This document shows, one piece after another, positions 1 to 5,026 of a stretch of 5,026 nucleotides of DNA. Under the pieces are notes generated by a model. It saw nothing but the letters and a program-made list of their open reading frames with translations, made no database searches and was not told the origin of the DNA. The position numbers and the translations under genes were made by a program. Every line of letters begins with the position of its first letter. The stretch's first letter is position 1. This stretch comes from Spirochaetaceae bacterium (GTDB lineage Bacteria > Spirochaetota > Spirochaetia > Treponematales > Breznakiellaceae): contig JAITJK010000078.1 in the NCBI GenBank assembly GCA_031278935.1, positions 1-5,026 on the forward strand, read 5' to 3'.

Positions 1-1
1 A

Positions 2-979
2 GTCGAGGCCTTTGGGCCCACCACGGAAAGGCTTGAGCCGGAGGCGGTGCAGGCGCTCACCCAGCCGGGGTGGGACCTCTTTCACCGGGGAGGCAAGCGG
101 TGGAGACCCCTCCTTATGACCTTGGTCTGTGAGGCCTTGGGTGGAGGTGGCCGGGCTTTGGCCTTGACGCCCCTGGTAGAGTTTCCCCATACGGCGAGTC
201 TCATCCATGATGATATCGAAGACAACGCGGATCAACGCCGCGGCGAGCCGGCCGTCCATATACGCTATGGAACCGACACGGCCATCAACAGTGGGGCGTT
301 CTTGTACTTCCTGGCTTTGGCCTGTATCAAGCCCTGGGATGCTCCGGCGGAACTAAAGAATCAGGCCTTCGCGGTGTGGGGCGATGCTATGCGGCGGCTA
401 CACCTGGGGCAAGCCATGGACATCCACTGGCATCGGGATTTTTCCTCTCTACCCAGCTTGGAAGCCTATGATCGTATGTGCCGCTTGAAAACCGGCTCTC
501 TCGCCCGGCTTGCGGCCCTCATCGGGGTTCTTGCGGCCTCACCAGAGGGAACTTCCAGCCCAGAGAGGGCCTCGCCCGGGACGGTTTTGGGCCAGGCGGC
601 GGAAAATGTCGGGGTAGGATTTCAAATTCTTGATGATGTTAAAAATTTGACCACCGGGAATCCTGGAAAAAAACGGGGAGATGATGTGGTAGAGGGGAAA
701 AAGAGCCTTCCCGTCTTATTATACCTCTCCCGCCACCCGGATCGCCGCTCATGGGTGAGCCATTGTTTTTCCGCCGCCCGGCAGGGTGGAAGTGGCGTGG
801 CGGAAGTAGAAGCCCTTATCCAGGCATTGACCGAGAGCGGGGACTTGAGCGAAGCAGCGGCGCGGGGACGCGCCCTTATAACCGAAGCCCAGACGGTTTT
901 CACCCATATCCCCGGCGCAACCCAGTCTGGGGAAGCGGTAGCCCTCTTGCAGGGACTATTAGGGTTTATCCAGGGCTAA
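2..979 (+). CDS. Polyprenyl (isoprenyl) diphosphate synthase, 5'-truncated by window edge
   Basis: Trans-isoprenyl diphosphate synthase, which condenses isopentenyl diphosphate onto an allylic diphosphate to build precursors of quinone side chains or lipid carriers in the cytoplasm. The frame is open to the left edge (325 residues seen), so the GTG at 47 is probably internal and the true start lies outside. Residue numbers here count from that GTG. Visible family motifs are GGKRWRP (15-21, IPP binding), the first Asp-rich motif DDIED followed by RRG (55-59, bases 209-223), GQAMD (121-125), KTG (148-150), FQILDDVKN (192-200) and EGKKSLP (216-222). The second Asp-rich motif reads DDxxN rather than DDxxD, and the usual 'GD' after the first motif is replaced by NSGAF (81-85). 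Chain length and product cannot be read from this. It is followed by about 300 nt without genes and no clear terminator. The family call is firm; the exact enzyme (farnesyl, geranylgeranyl or longer) is open. Confidence 0.9.
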   Translation, partial: VEAFGPTTERLEPEAVQALTQPGWDLFHRGGKRWRPLLMTLVCEALGGGGRALALTPLVEFPHTASLIHDDIEDNADQRRGEPAVHIRYGTDTAINSGAFLYFLALACIKPWDAPAELKNQAFAVWGDAMRRLHLGQAMDIHWHRDFSSLPSLEAYDRMCRLKTGSLARLAALIGVLAASPEGTSSPERASPGTVLGQAAENVGVGFQILDDVKNLTTGNPGKKRGDDVVEGKKSLPVLLYLSRHPDRRSWVSHCFSAARQGGSGVAEVEALIQALTESGDLSEAAARGRALITEAQTVFTHIPGATQSGEAVALLQGLLGFIQG

Positions 980-996
980 AAGGCATCCACCGGGGC

Positions 997-1025
997 TTGT
1001 CTTAATAGGAGCGGCGTTATATGCT
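997..1025 (+). promoter_or_regulatory. Possible sigma70-type promoter for the LysM/M23 gene
   Basis: TTGTCT (997-1002) and TATGCT (1020-1025) are separated by exactly 17 bases, and each matches the -35/-10 consensus at four of six positions. Transcription would start near 1032, just before the first of a series of stem-loops, leaving a 5' leader of roughly 245 nt ahead of the peptidase gene. The spacing and position are good, but the boxes are only moderate matches. Read-through from the upstream synthase gene is equally possible. Confidence 0.35.
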
Positions 1026-1040
1026 ATCTTAAAAGATGAT

Positions 1041-1168
1041 CGCCTTTATATGAAACTGGTTGTGCCGGGTTTCGTAAAGGCGTAAGAGCCGGGTGATGCT
1101 AAAGACGATTGGGGAGCCGAAGGTGCTCGAGGGATATGCCGGTTCTTAGGGGCTCACCAAGGAGAGCT
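1041..1168 (+). promoter_or_regulatory. Structured 5' leader RNA candidate (stem-loops H1-H3), unknown family
   Basis: Three consecutive hairpins can be drawn. H1: CGCCTTTA (1041-1048) pairs perfectly with TAAAGGCG (1075-1082), and inside it GAAAC (1052-1056) pairs with GTTTC (1069-1073). H2 begins at the very next base: TAAGAGCCGG (1083-1092) pairs with CCGGTTCTTA (1139-1148), 10 bp with one G-U, enclosing a 46-nt domain that contains GAGC (1114-1117) / GCTC (1125-1128). H3: GCTC (1152-1155) pairs with GAGC (1164-1167) around an 8-nt loop. H1 and H2 abut with no spacer, as in coaxially stacked helices. I do not see signatures of tRNA, SRP RNA, RNase P, tmRNA, or the TPP, FMN, SAM, lysine, cobalamin, c-di-GMP or c-di-AMP riboswitches. 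It may be a cis-regulatory leader of the peptidase gene or an independent small RNA. Pairing was done by eye without energies or covariation. Confidence 0.4.
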
Positions 1169-1179
1169 GGGCCCGTAAC

Positions 1180-1197
1180 CATACCGTATAGGGTATG
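1180..1197 (+). repeat. Short inverted repeat (stem-loop H4) in the peptidase leader
   Basis: CATACC (1180-1185) and GGTATG (1192-1197) form a perfect 6-bp stem with a 6-nt loop. No T-run follows, so it does not look like a terminator. It could be the fourth hairpin of the leader RNA or a small palindromic protein-binding site; the sequence does not decide between these. Confidence 0.35.
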
Positions 1198-1206
1198 AAG
1201 TACTGT

Positions 1207-1263
1207 TGTAATAAGCCTTTCCCCGCAGGATTTTATGGAAGAAGTTGAAAGAGGCTTATTATA
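1207..1263 (+). promoter_or_regulatory. Long inverted repeat (stem-loop H5) abutting the ribosome binding site
   Basis: Bases 1207-1220 pair with 1250-1263 over 14 positions, 12 Watson-Crick and two G-U; the core TAATAAGCCT / AGGCTTATTA (1209-1218 / 1252-1261) is a perfect 10-bp match. The loop is 29 nt. The right arm ends three bases before the Shine-Dalgarno AAGGA (1267-1271), so the helix would lie inside the footprint of an initiating ribosome. The left-arm segment CCTTT (1216-1220) could instead pair with AAAGG (1266-1270) of the Shine-Dalgarno, an alternative incompatible with H5. There is no T-run after it, so it is not an intrinsic terminator. A translational control element is the natural reading but remains an inference. 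Confidence 0.45.
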
Positions 1264-1266
1264 GAA

Positions 1267-1271
1267 AAGGA
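1267..1271 (+). promoter_or_regulatory. Shine-Dalgarno of the LysM/M23 gene; decides the start
   Basis: AAGGA lies 6 nt before the ATG at 1278 but only 3 nt before the overlapping in-frame GTG at 1275. The normal spacing favours ATG 1278, making the protein 395 residues rather than 396. Confidence 0.6.
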
Positions 1272-1277
1272 TAGGTG

Positions 1278-2465
1278 ATGAAACGTGAAGTGCTTGTAGA
1301 TGTACTGTCGTTGGTAGGTGTAGTCATAAAACAGATAGGGTATGGGTTTGAAACCCTGCGTTATGCGTGGATCCATCGGTTTTTTCATAGTTTTCAAAGA
1401 CCTCTTTTTGTCCCCCTTAAAGTCCTACCTCCTATTTCGCCTAAAGTTCAGTGTACGCCGGTGCGGCGGCGGTTTGGGTGGCATAAGCTGGTCCTGAGAG
1501 CCGCAGTGGTCTTCGGCTTGCTGGTGTATCTCCTGCCCGACGGGTTTACCTCCTTAACGAATCTTCTTAATAAAGGGAAAATCGCGGAAGCGGAGAGGTC
1601 CTTTTTTGAAGCGGAAGCAGGCATGGGAGGAATGCCCTACTTTGAACTGGGCCTTTTGGGGATAGACATTAAGCCCGCGTCCCTGGAAAAGGATGCCCTT
1701 ATTGCTGGCATCCCGGAACCGGTGGAATATTCGAAGCCGAAATTGCTCCTGTACACCTCCTATACCGTACAGTCCGGGGACATTATCAGTAACCTGGCCC
1801 AGAGCTTCGGCTTGAATCAGGATACCCTCATATCGGTAAATGGGATAACCAACAGCCGGCTCCTGCAAATAAACCAGGTGTTGCGGGTACCGAATCAAGA
1901 CGGGATTCTCTACTCGGTGAAAAAAGAGGACACCCTTGAATCCATTGCTACCAAATTTGAGACCCCAGTTCAGACCCTGCAAACGGTGAACGAGCTTTTT
2001 TCCGACAGTCTTACGGTCAATGCCCCGCTCTTCATTCCCGGGGCTCGGCTGGAGCGGATGGATCTCCAGGAAATTAACGGGGACCTCTTCATCTGGCCAG
2101 TCCGGGGCTACATTACCTCCCCCTATGGGTATCGGTCCAGTCCTTTTACCGGGATTCGCCAGTTTCACTCCGGTATGGACATTGGGGTTCCCCTGGGTAC
2201 GCCCATACGGGCGGCCATGTCCGGGCGAGTTACCTCGGTGGGCTATGATAAATCCTTCGGCAACTTTGTGGTTATCTCCCACCACGCCGGGTATCGGACG
2301 CTGTATGCCCACATGAGCGTGATTCGGACCAAGTCCGGCGACTATGTAGACACGGGCGAGCGCATCGGCGATGCGGGCAGCACCGGCCTCAGCACCGGCC
2401 CGCACTTACATTTCACGGTGTATAAGAATGGGGTTACCATAAACCCGCGAAGCCTCATTAAATAA
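1278..2465 (+). CDS. Membrane-anchored LysM / M23 family metallopeptidase
   Basis: Peptidoglycan endopeptidase, probably acting in the periplasm on cell-wall cross-links. Residues count from ATG 1278 (395 aa). A basic N-terminal cytoplasmic part of about 68 residues precedes one hydrophobic segment (about 70-87), which would act as a signal anchor with the rest outside. Two LysM peptidoglycan-binding modules follow (about 162-206, starting YTVQSGD, and about 212-255, starting YSVKKEDT). A C-terminal M23 (lysostaphin/NlpD-like) domain spans about 272-395. The zinc site is complete: HSGMD gives H297 and D301, YAH gives H345, and GPHLHF gives H376 and H378. It is therefore expected to be an active enzyme rather than an EnvC/NlpD-type inactive activator. 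It stands alone, preceded by a long structured leader and followed by a hairpin at 2523-2562. The long cytoplasmic tail before the anchor is unusual for M23 proteins, which often have a cleavable signal. Confidence 0.93.
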   Translation: MKREVLVDVLSLVGVVIKQIGYGFETLRYAWIHRFFHSFQRPLFVPLKVLPPISPKVQCTPVRRRFGWHKLVLRAAVVFGLLVYLLPDGFTSLTNLLNKGKIAEAERSFFEAEAGMGGMPYFELGLLGIDIKPASLEKDALIAGIPEPVEYSKPKLLLYTSYTVQSGDIISNLAQSFGLNQDTLISVNGITNSRLLQINQVLRVPNQDGILYSVKKEDTLESIATKFETPVQTLQTVNELFSDSLTVNAPLFIPGARLERMDLQEINGDLFIWPVRGYITSPYGYRSSPFTGIRQFHSGMDIGVPLGTPIRAAMSGRVTSVGYDKSFGNFVVISHHAGYRTLYAHMSVIRTKSGDYVDTGERIGDAGSTGLSTGPHLHFTVYKNGVTINPRSLIK

Positions 2466-2522
2466 ACCACCTCTATAGTACCATGGACATACTGGGGTCA
2501 AACTACCACCTGCCGTGTTGAG

Positions 2523-2562
2523 CCCGTATGAACGCTTGCAAGAAAGCAATCGTTCATACGGG
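2523..2562 (+). terminator. Strong hairpin between convergent genes, probable terminator
   Basis: CCCGTATGAACG (2523-2534) is a perfect 12-bp inverted match to CGTTCATACGGG (2551-2562). After one mismatch, TTGC (2536-2539) pairs with GCAA (2546-2549), leaving a 6-nt loop. On the plus strand it is followed by TAATTTAT, a weak U-rich tail, 57 nt after the peptidase stop. On the minus strand the arm at 2551-2562 includes the stop codon of the Rsm22-family gene, and no U-run follows on that side. It is best read as the peptidase terminator, possibly also protecting or ending the opposite transcript. Confidence 0.55.
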
Positions 2563-3762
2563 TAATTTATGGACTATTTTCTTCCCTATCAAATGGCACG
2601 GCGAGTAGGCGATCAGAGATCCGGTTTTGGGGTCCCGTTTTTCCGGAGATCCCAGAACGGCCATGACCAGTTCACCGGATCGAAGGGGATGTCCTGACGC
2701 CTCTTCAAGTAGGAGTACAAGGCCCCGGACGGAACAGCCATACCGACCATACGGAGTATGACGGGGATACCGATTCCCGGATTGAAAAGGCACGGGAAAC
2801 CGGTCTGAAAGAATCCGTACCGGCAACGCTTGGACTTCCCCCTGAACTGCCGCCTCTTTGTTCTCCCCAGGTCCTGTGAAGAGAAAGCTCAAAGTTGCCC
2901 GCTCCTTGGGAAGGCCTGCGGCCCTGGAAAGGGTATGCAAGACGGAAGGCGCATCTTCCGTGTCAAAGGTAAAATGACACCACTTCCCCTTGCCTCCGGG
3001 ACAGGGACAGACCCCCTGTTGTGGGCAGGGTGCACAGGACCCCTGCCCACGATTATGCAGAGCATTTCGCAGCGCGGCTATCCATTCCCCAGACCAGGGT
3101 ACCCCCGGCTCAAGAACCAAGATAGAACCGCCCTCCCGTACCAATGAAGCAAGGAGCCGGCTGGCTTTCTCCGCCCCTTGTCGCAAATGCTCGGCATCCC
3201 CCTGGGGTATCCTTTCATAGCGCTCGTTAAACACCTGCAAGGCCGAAACCAGGCGGGCTTTCGGACCATAGAGCGGCGCATCCAGGGGTGCGTGAATGGT
3301 TTTGATCCTCCAGGGAGAGTCCCCCGCAAGGGTCTGAAAGAGCCGCTTCCCCGCAGCCAGAACCCCGGCGTTTCGATCCAGGCAACAGAATTCCAGGGGA
3401 AGGGACCGTATATCAGGTCGGGCGATCCACAGGGCCAGCGTCAAGGTCAGTGGCCCGGCTCCTAGGTCGGTGACGACGTCCCCGGCGGTGAAAGTGAGGG
3501 GCAAGGCGGGGAGGAGCCGGCAAAGGCGATAGACGTTCCAGGGAAGAAAATACCGCAGATACGCGGAAAGCAGAGCAGGGGAACCAAGGTAGGCGTCGGA
3601 ACGCTCCCCACGGCTGCGGGTGAGTAAGCGGGAAAGTTCCGCTATATCCCGGTACACCCTCGATCGGAAACGTCGATGCAGGGGAAACTCCCGTTCGATC
3701 ACCGCAGGAAGCGCCTCTACGGTACGCCGGACTTCGGAGTTTAAGCGCGGGAAAAGGTACAT
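2554..3762 (-). CDS. Rsm22/METTL17-family ribosomal small subunit protein (methyltransferase fold)
   Basis: A 402-residue protein resembling the Rsm22 family, whose mitochondrial members (Rsm22, METTL17) associate with the small ribosomal subunit during assembly. Seen in the sequence: a helical N-terminal part with YLGSPALLSAYLRYFLP (58-74); a Rossmann-type SAM-binding motif VVTDLGAGPLTLTLAL (96-111); an LEPGVPWSG segment (217-225); and a cysteine cluster at C243, C246, C252, C254 and C262, ending in the family-typical WCHF (261-264). A later C343 sits in YGRYGCSVRG. In METTL17, cysteines in this region bind an Fe-S cluster, so the same is inferred here. Whether it methylates RNA is unknown. 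Its ATG shares one base with the stop of the preceding gene (TGATG); AAGGG lies only 3 nt before it, which suggests translational coupling. It is the last gene of the der operon in this window. Confidence 0.8.
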   Translation of the reverse strand: MYLFPRLNSEVRRTVEALPAVIEREFPLHRRFRSRVYRDIAELSRLLTRSRGERSDAYLGSPALLSAYLRYFLPWNVYRLCRLLPALPLTFTAGDVVTDLGAGPLTLTLALWIARPDIRSLPLEFCCLDRNAGVLAAGKRLFQTLAGDSPWRIKTIHAPLDAPLYGPKARLVSALQVFNERYERIPQGDAEHLRQGAEKASRLLASLVREGGSILVLEPGVPWSGEWIAALRNALHNRGQGSCAPCPQQGVCPCPGGKGKWCHFTFDTEDAPSVLHTLSRAAGLPKERATLSFLFTGPGENKEAAVQGEVQALPVRILSDRFPVPFQSGNRYPRHTPYGRYGCSVRGLVLLLEEASGHPLRSGELVMAVLGSPEKRDPKTGSLIAYSPCHLIGKKIVHKLPV

Positions 3763-4103
3763 CAGCCCTTGAGGGGAAAGGTGGCTTTGGCGGCACTTCC
3801 TTTGACCACACCGTAGAGAGCCAGCAATTCGGAACGGATCGCCTGTATCTGGGCCTTGAGGTGCTGCCCCTCCCCGCTTACTTCCCGGAACAGCTGATTC
3901 CGGGCCCCTTCCAGGGTAAAATGCCGGTCATACAACAGATATTTAAGCCGAAACAGCACATGCAAATCCTGATTGGCATAAATCCGTCTTCCCTGAGGGT
4001 CCCGCTGAGGCTGCAATAGGGGAATTTCCTTCTCCCAGTACCGGATAACATAGTTTTTCAGACCTAATAGTCGCTCTACATCCCCCAGGGTATAGGAAAT
4101 CAC
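3762..4103 (-). CDS. MerR-family-like winged-helix DNA-binding protein
   Basis: A compact 113-residue protein. Residues 1-75 form a typical MerR N-terminal domain: helix-turn-helix YTLGDVERLLGLKNYVIRYW (4-23), the hallmark RYWEKE (21-26), a wing around 31-43 (RDPQGRRIY), then a DL..L helical stretch and FTLEGARNQL (62-71). Residues 78-98 look like a short coiled coil for dimerisation. There is no C-terminal ligand-binding domain and no cysteine set for metals, so any effector is unclear. It starts with GTG in a 4-nt GTGA overlap with the der stop. The Shine-Dalgarno AAAGGA, in the last der codons, is about 7 nt upstream, and the MerR domain begins right at this GTG, supporting the start. Its 3' end overlaps the Rsm22-family gene by one base. 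The target is unknown; control of its own operon is a guess. Confidence 0.85.
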   Translation of the reverse strand: MISYTLGDVERLLGLKNYVIRYWEKEIPLLQPQRDPQGRRIYANQDLHVLFRLKYLLYDRHFTLEGARNQLFREVSGEGQHLKAQIQAIRSELLALYGVVKGSAAKATFPLKG

Positions 4104-5026
4104 GGGTTCTTCCTTTCGGTTTTCCCGGAAGCGCGGATCTCAATGGCCACGGGTATCTGGGAAAAGCCCAGGTCCTTACGAATCTTATTGCGAAGATAGG
4201 ACACATAAGCCGCACTGACCGCCTGGGGCCGGGACACAAAGAAAACGAATCGCACCGGCTTATCCGAAACTTGCAATGCGTACTTTATCTTGAACCGGGT
4301 TTGAGGGCCTATGGGCGGGGGGTACTCCGCAAGCCAGTCCTCAAGAGCTCGGTTCAAGATTCCCGTATCAATGTGCCGTATGAGCTGCCCATAGAGCCGC
4401 ACCGCCGTATTGAGCAGCGGGTCTATCCCGCTTCCGTCCTTGGCGCTCACCGGAATAATTGGTGCGTACTCCATCTTGGCAAAGAGAAACCGGATCCGGT
4501 CCTGCACGGCCTGTAATTGATTCTTCATCGGGGGCAACGTGTCCCATTTATTGAGGACCATAATGATACCTCGGCCCTTTTCATGAGCCAAGGCAGCGAT
4601 TTTCTTGTCCTGATCCGAAAGTCCCTCCTTCGCGTCGATCACGAGAAAGACCAGATCCGCCTGGTCAATAGCCTTGATAGCCCGGTTCACCGAGTAATAT
4701 TCGATATGTTCCGTAACCCGACTTCTCCGCCGGATCCCCGCAGTATCCAAGATTTTGAAGGTCCGGTTTTTATACCAGAAGACCCCCTCCACCACATCCC
4801 TAGTGGTACCGGGCAGGGGGCTGACAATCGACGCCTCGGACGCGGTGAGCCGGTTTGCCAGAGTGGATTTTCCCGTATTAGGCTTCCCCAAAAGGGCGAT
4901 AGCGATGGGTTCTTGGGGGTTTTGCCCGGCTTCCTCCTCCCGGACACGGGAAAAATCAAGGTCCGCAAGCATTGCGGTTTCCAACTCGGTCACATGATCC
5001 CCGTGTTCCGCAGAGATCATAAAGAG
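4100..5026 (-). CDS. der: Ribosome-assembly GTPase Der (EngA), 5'-truncated by window edge
   Basis: Der is an essential GTPase with two tandem G domains and a KH-like domain that helps 50S subunit maturation. Here 308 residues are seen, running off the right edge; the first G domain is missing except for its last motif, SAEHG. Residues count from the internal ATG at 5018-5020. The linker is acidic (about 15-35). G domain 2 carries P-loop GKPNTGKST (45-53), G2 PGTTRD (70-75), G3 DTAG (92-95), G4 NKWD (157-160) and G5 SAK (192-194). The KH-like domain spans about 217-300, with KIKYALQ (244-250) and IPVAIEIR (289-296) as recognisable pieces. The usual PP after KIKYALQ reads KP (254-255), and FVN is FVS (261-263), mild deviations. 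The ATG at 5020 is inside the gene, not its start. The stop overlaps the next gene's GTG by 4 nt, so it heads a coupled operon in this window. Confidence 0.95.
   Translation of the reverse strand, partial: LFMISAEHGDHVTELETAMLADLDFSRVREEEAGQNPQEPIAIALLGKPNTGKSTLANRLTASEASIVSPLPGTTRDVVEGVFWYKNRTFKILDTAGIRRRSRVTEHIEYYSVNRAIKAIDQADLVFLVIDAKEGLSDQDKKIAALAHEKGRGIIMVLNKWDTLPPMKNQLQAVQDRIRFLFAKMEYAPIIPVSAKDGSGIDPLLNTAVRLYGQLIRHIDTGILNRALEDWLAEYPPPIGPQTRFKIKYALQVSDKPVRFVFFVSRPQAVSAAYVSYLRNKIRKDLGFSQIPVAIEIRASGKTERKNP

Noticed and set aside
47..49. GTG at 47 as the true start of the polyprenyl synthase
   Set aside because: The frame is open through to base 2 with plausible helix sequence, family members have an N-terminal helix before GGKR, and no Shine-Dalgarno precedes it. 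The start is outside the window.
1083..1180. c-di-AMP (ydaO-type), lysine, TPP, FMN, SAM or cobalamin riboswitch
   Set aside because: The gene type downstream suggests ydaO, and GCCGAAGG faintly recalls lysine or ydaO pieces, but the conserved blocks and their order are absent by eye. A covariance search could overturn this.
980..1277. tRNA, SRP RNA, 6S RNA, RNase P RNA or tmRNA in the gap
   Set aside because: No T-loop GTTCGAA-type box, no GGAAG/AGCAGCC-type SRP core and no RNase P or tmRNA signature is visible. A classical 6S single long hairpin does not fit the series of separate stems.
2376..2400. Tandem CACCGGC-type repeat in the peptidase gene
   Set aside because: It encodes the conserved GSTGLSTGPHLHF segment of M23 enzymes; the repetition follows from the protein motif.
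1554..2405. Long open frame (283 codons) on the minus strand opposite the LysM/M23 gene
   Set aside because: It lies wholly antisense to a gene with clear LysM and M23 motifs, its translation is a Gly/Pro-rich jumble without a recognisable domain, and no ribosome binding site was apparent. It is a codon-bias shadow.
3413..3811. 132-codon minus-strand frame overlapping the start of the Rsm22-family gene
   Set aside because: It overlaps two well-supported genes in another frame and its Pro/Arg-rich translation matches no known domain.
5018..5020. ATG at 5020 as the start of der
   Set aside because: The residues right after it (ISAEHG) are the last motif of Der's first G domain, so the gene continues beyond the right edge.

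Overview
The window looks like a moderately GC-rich bacterial chromosome segment holding housekeeping and envelope genes. The set (a LysM/M23 envelope peptidase with an N-terminal membrane anchor, a divergent polyprenyl synthetase, and a Der / MerR-like / Rsm22 gene cluster) made me think of a spirochaete, possibly a non-pathogenic treponeme. That is an inference from overall gene character, not from a decisive marker. I see no mobile element, CRISPR array, tRNA, rRNA or prophage gene.

Layout: (1) 2-979, plus strand: the C-terminal majority of an isoprenyl diphosphate synthase, cut by the left edge. (2) 980-1277: a non-coding stretch with a plausible sigma70-type promoter, followed by about 230 nt that fold by eye into five consecutive stem-loops, the last ending three bases before the ribosome binding site of the next gene. 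(3) 1278-2465, plus strand: a membrane-anchored peptidase with two LysM modules and an intact M23 active site. (4) 2523-2562: a strong hairpin between the convergent transcription units. (5) 5026 down to 2554, minus strand: der (5' end cut by the right edge), a small MerR-type DNA-binding protein, and an Rsm22/METTL17-family protein. These three are joined by 4-nt (GTGA) and 1-nt (TGATG) stop/start overlaps.

How they fit together: the minus-strand genes form a tightly coupled operon with a ribosome-assembly theme (Der acts on the 50S subunit, Rsm22 on the small subunit), with a compact regulator in the middle. The plus-strand genes serve the envelope: isoprenoid chain synthesis (lipid carrier or quinone side chain) and peptidoglycan remodelling.

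The most intriguing signal is the structured leader at about 1041-1263 upstream of the peptidase. It matches no riboswitch or RNA family that I can recognise by eye, and is the best candidate here for an undescribed regulatory RNA. All structure calls were made by hand pairing, without energy calculation or comparative data.
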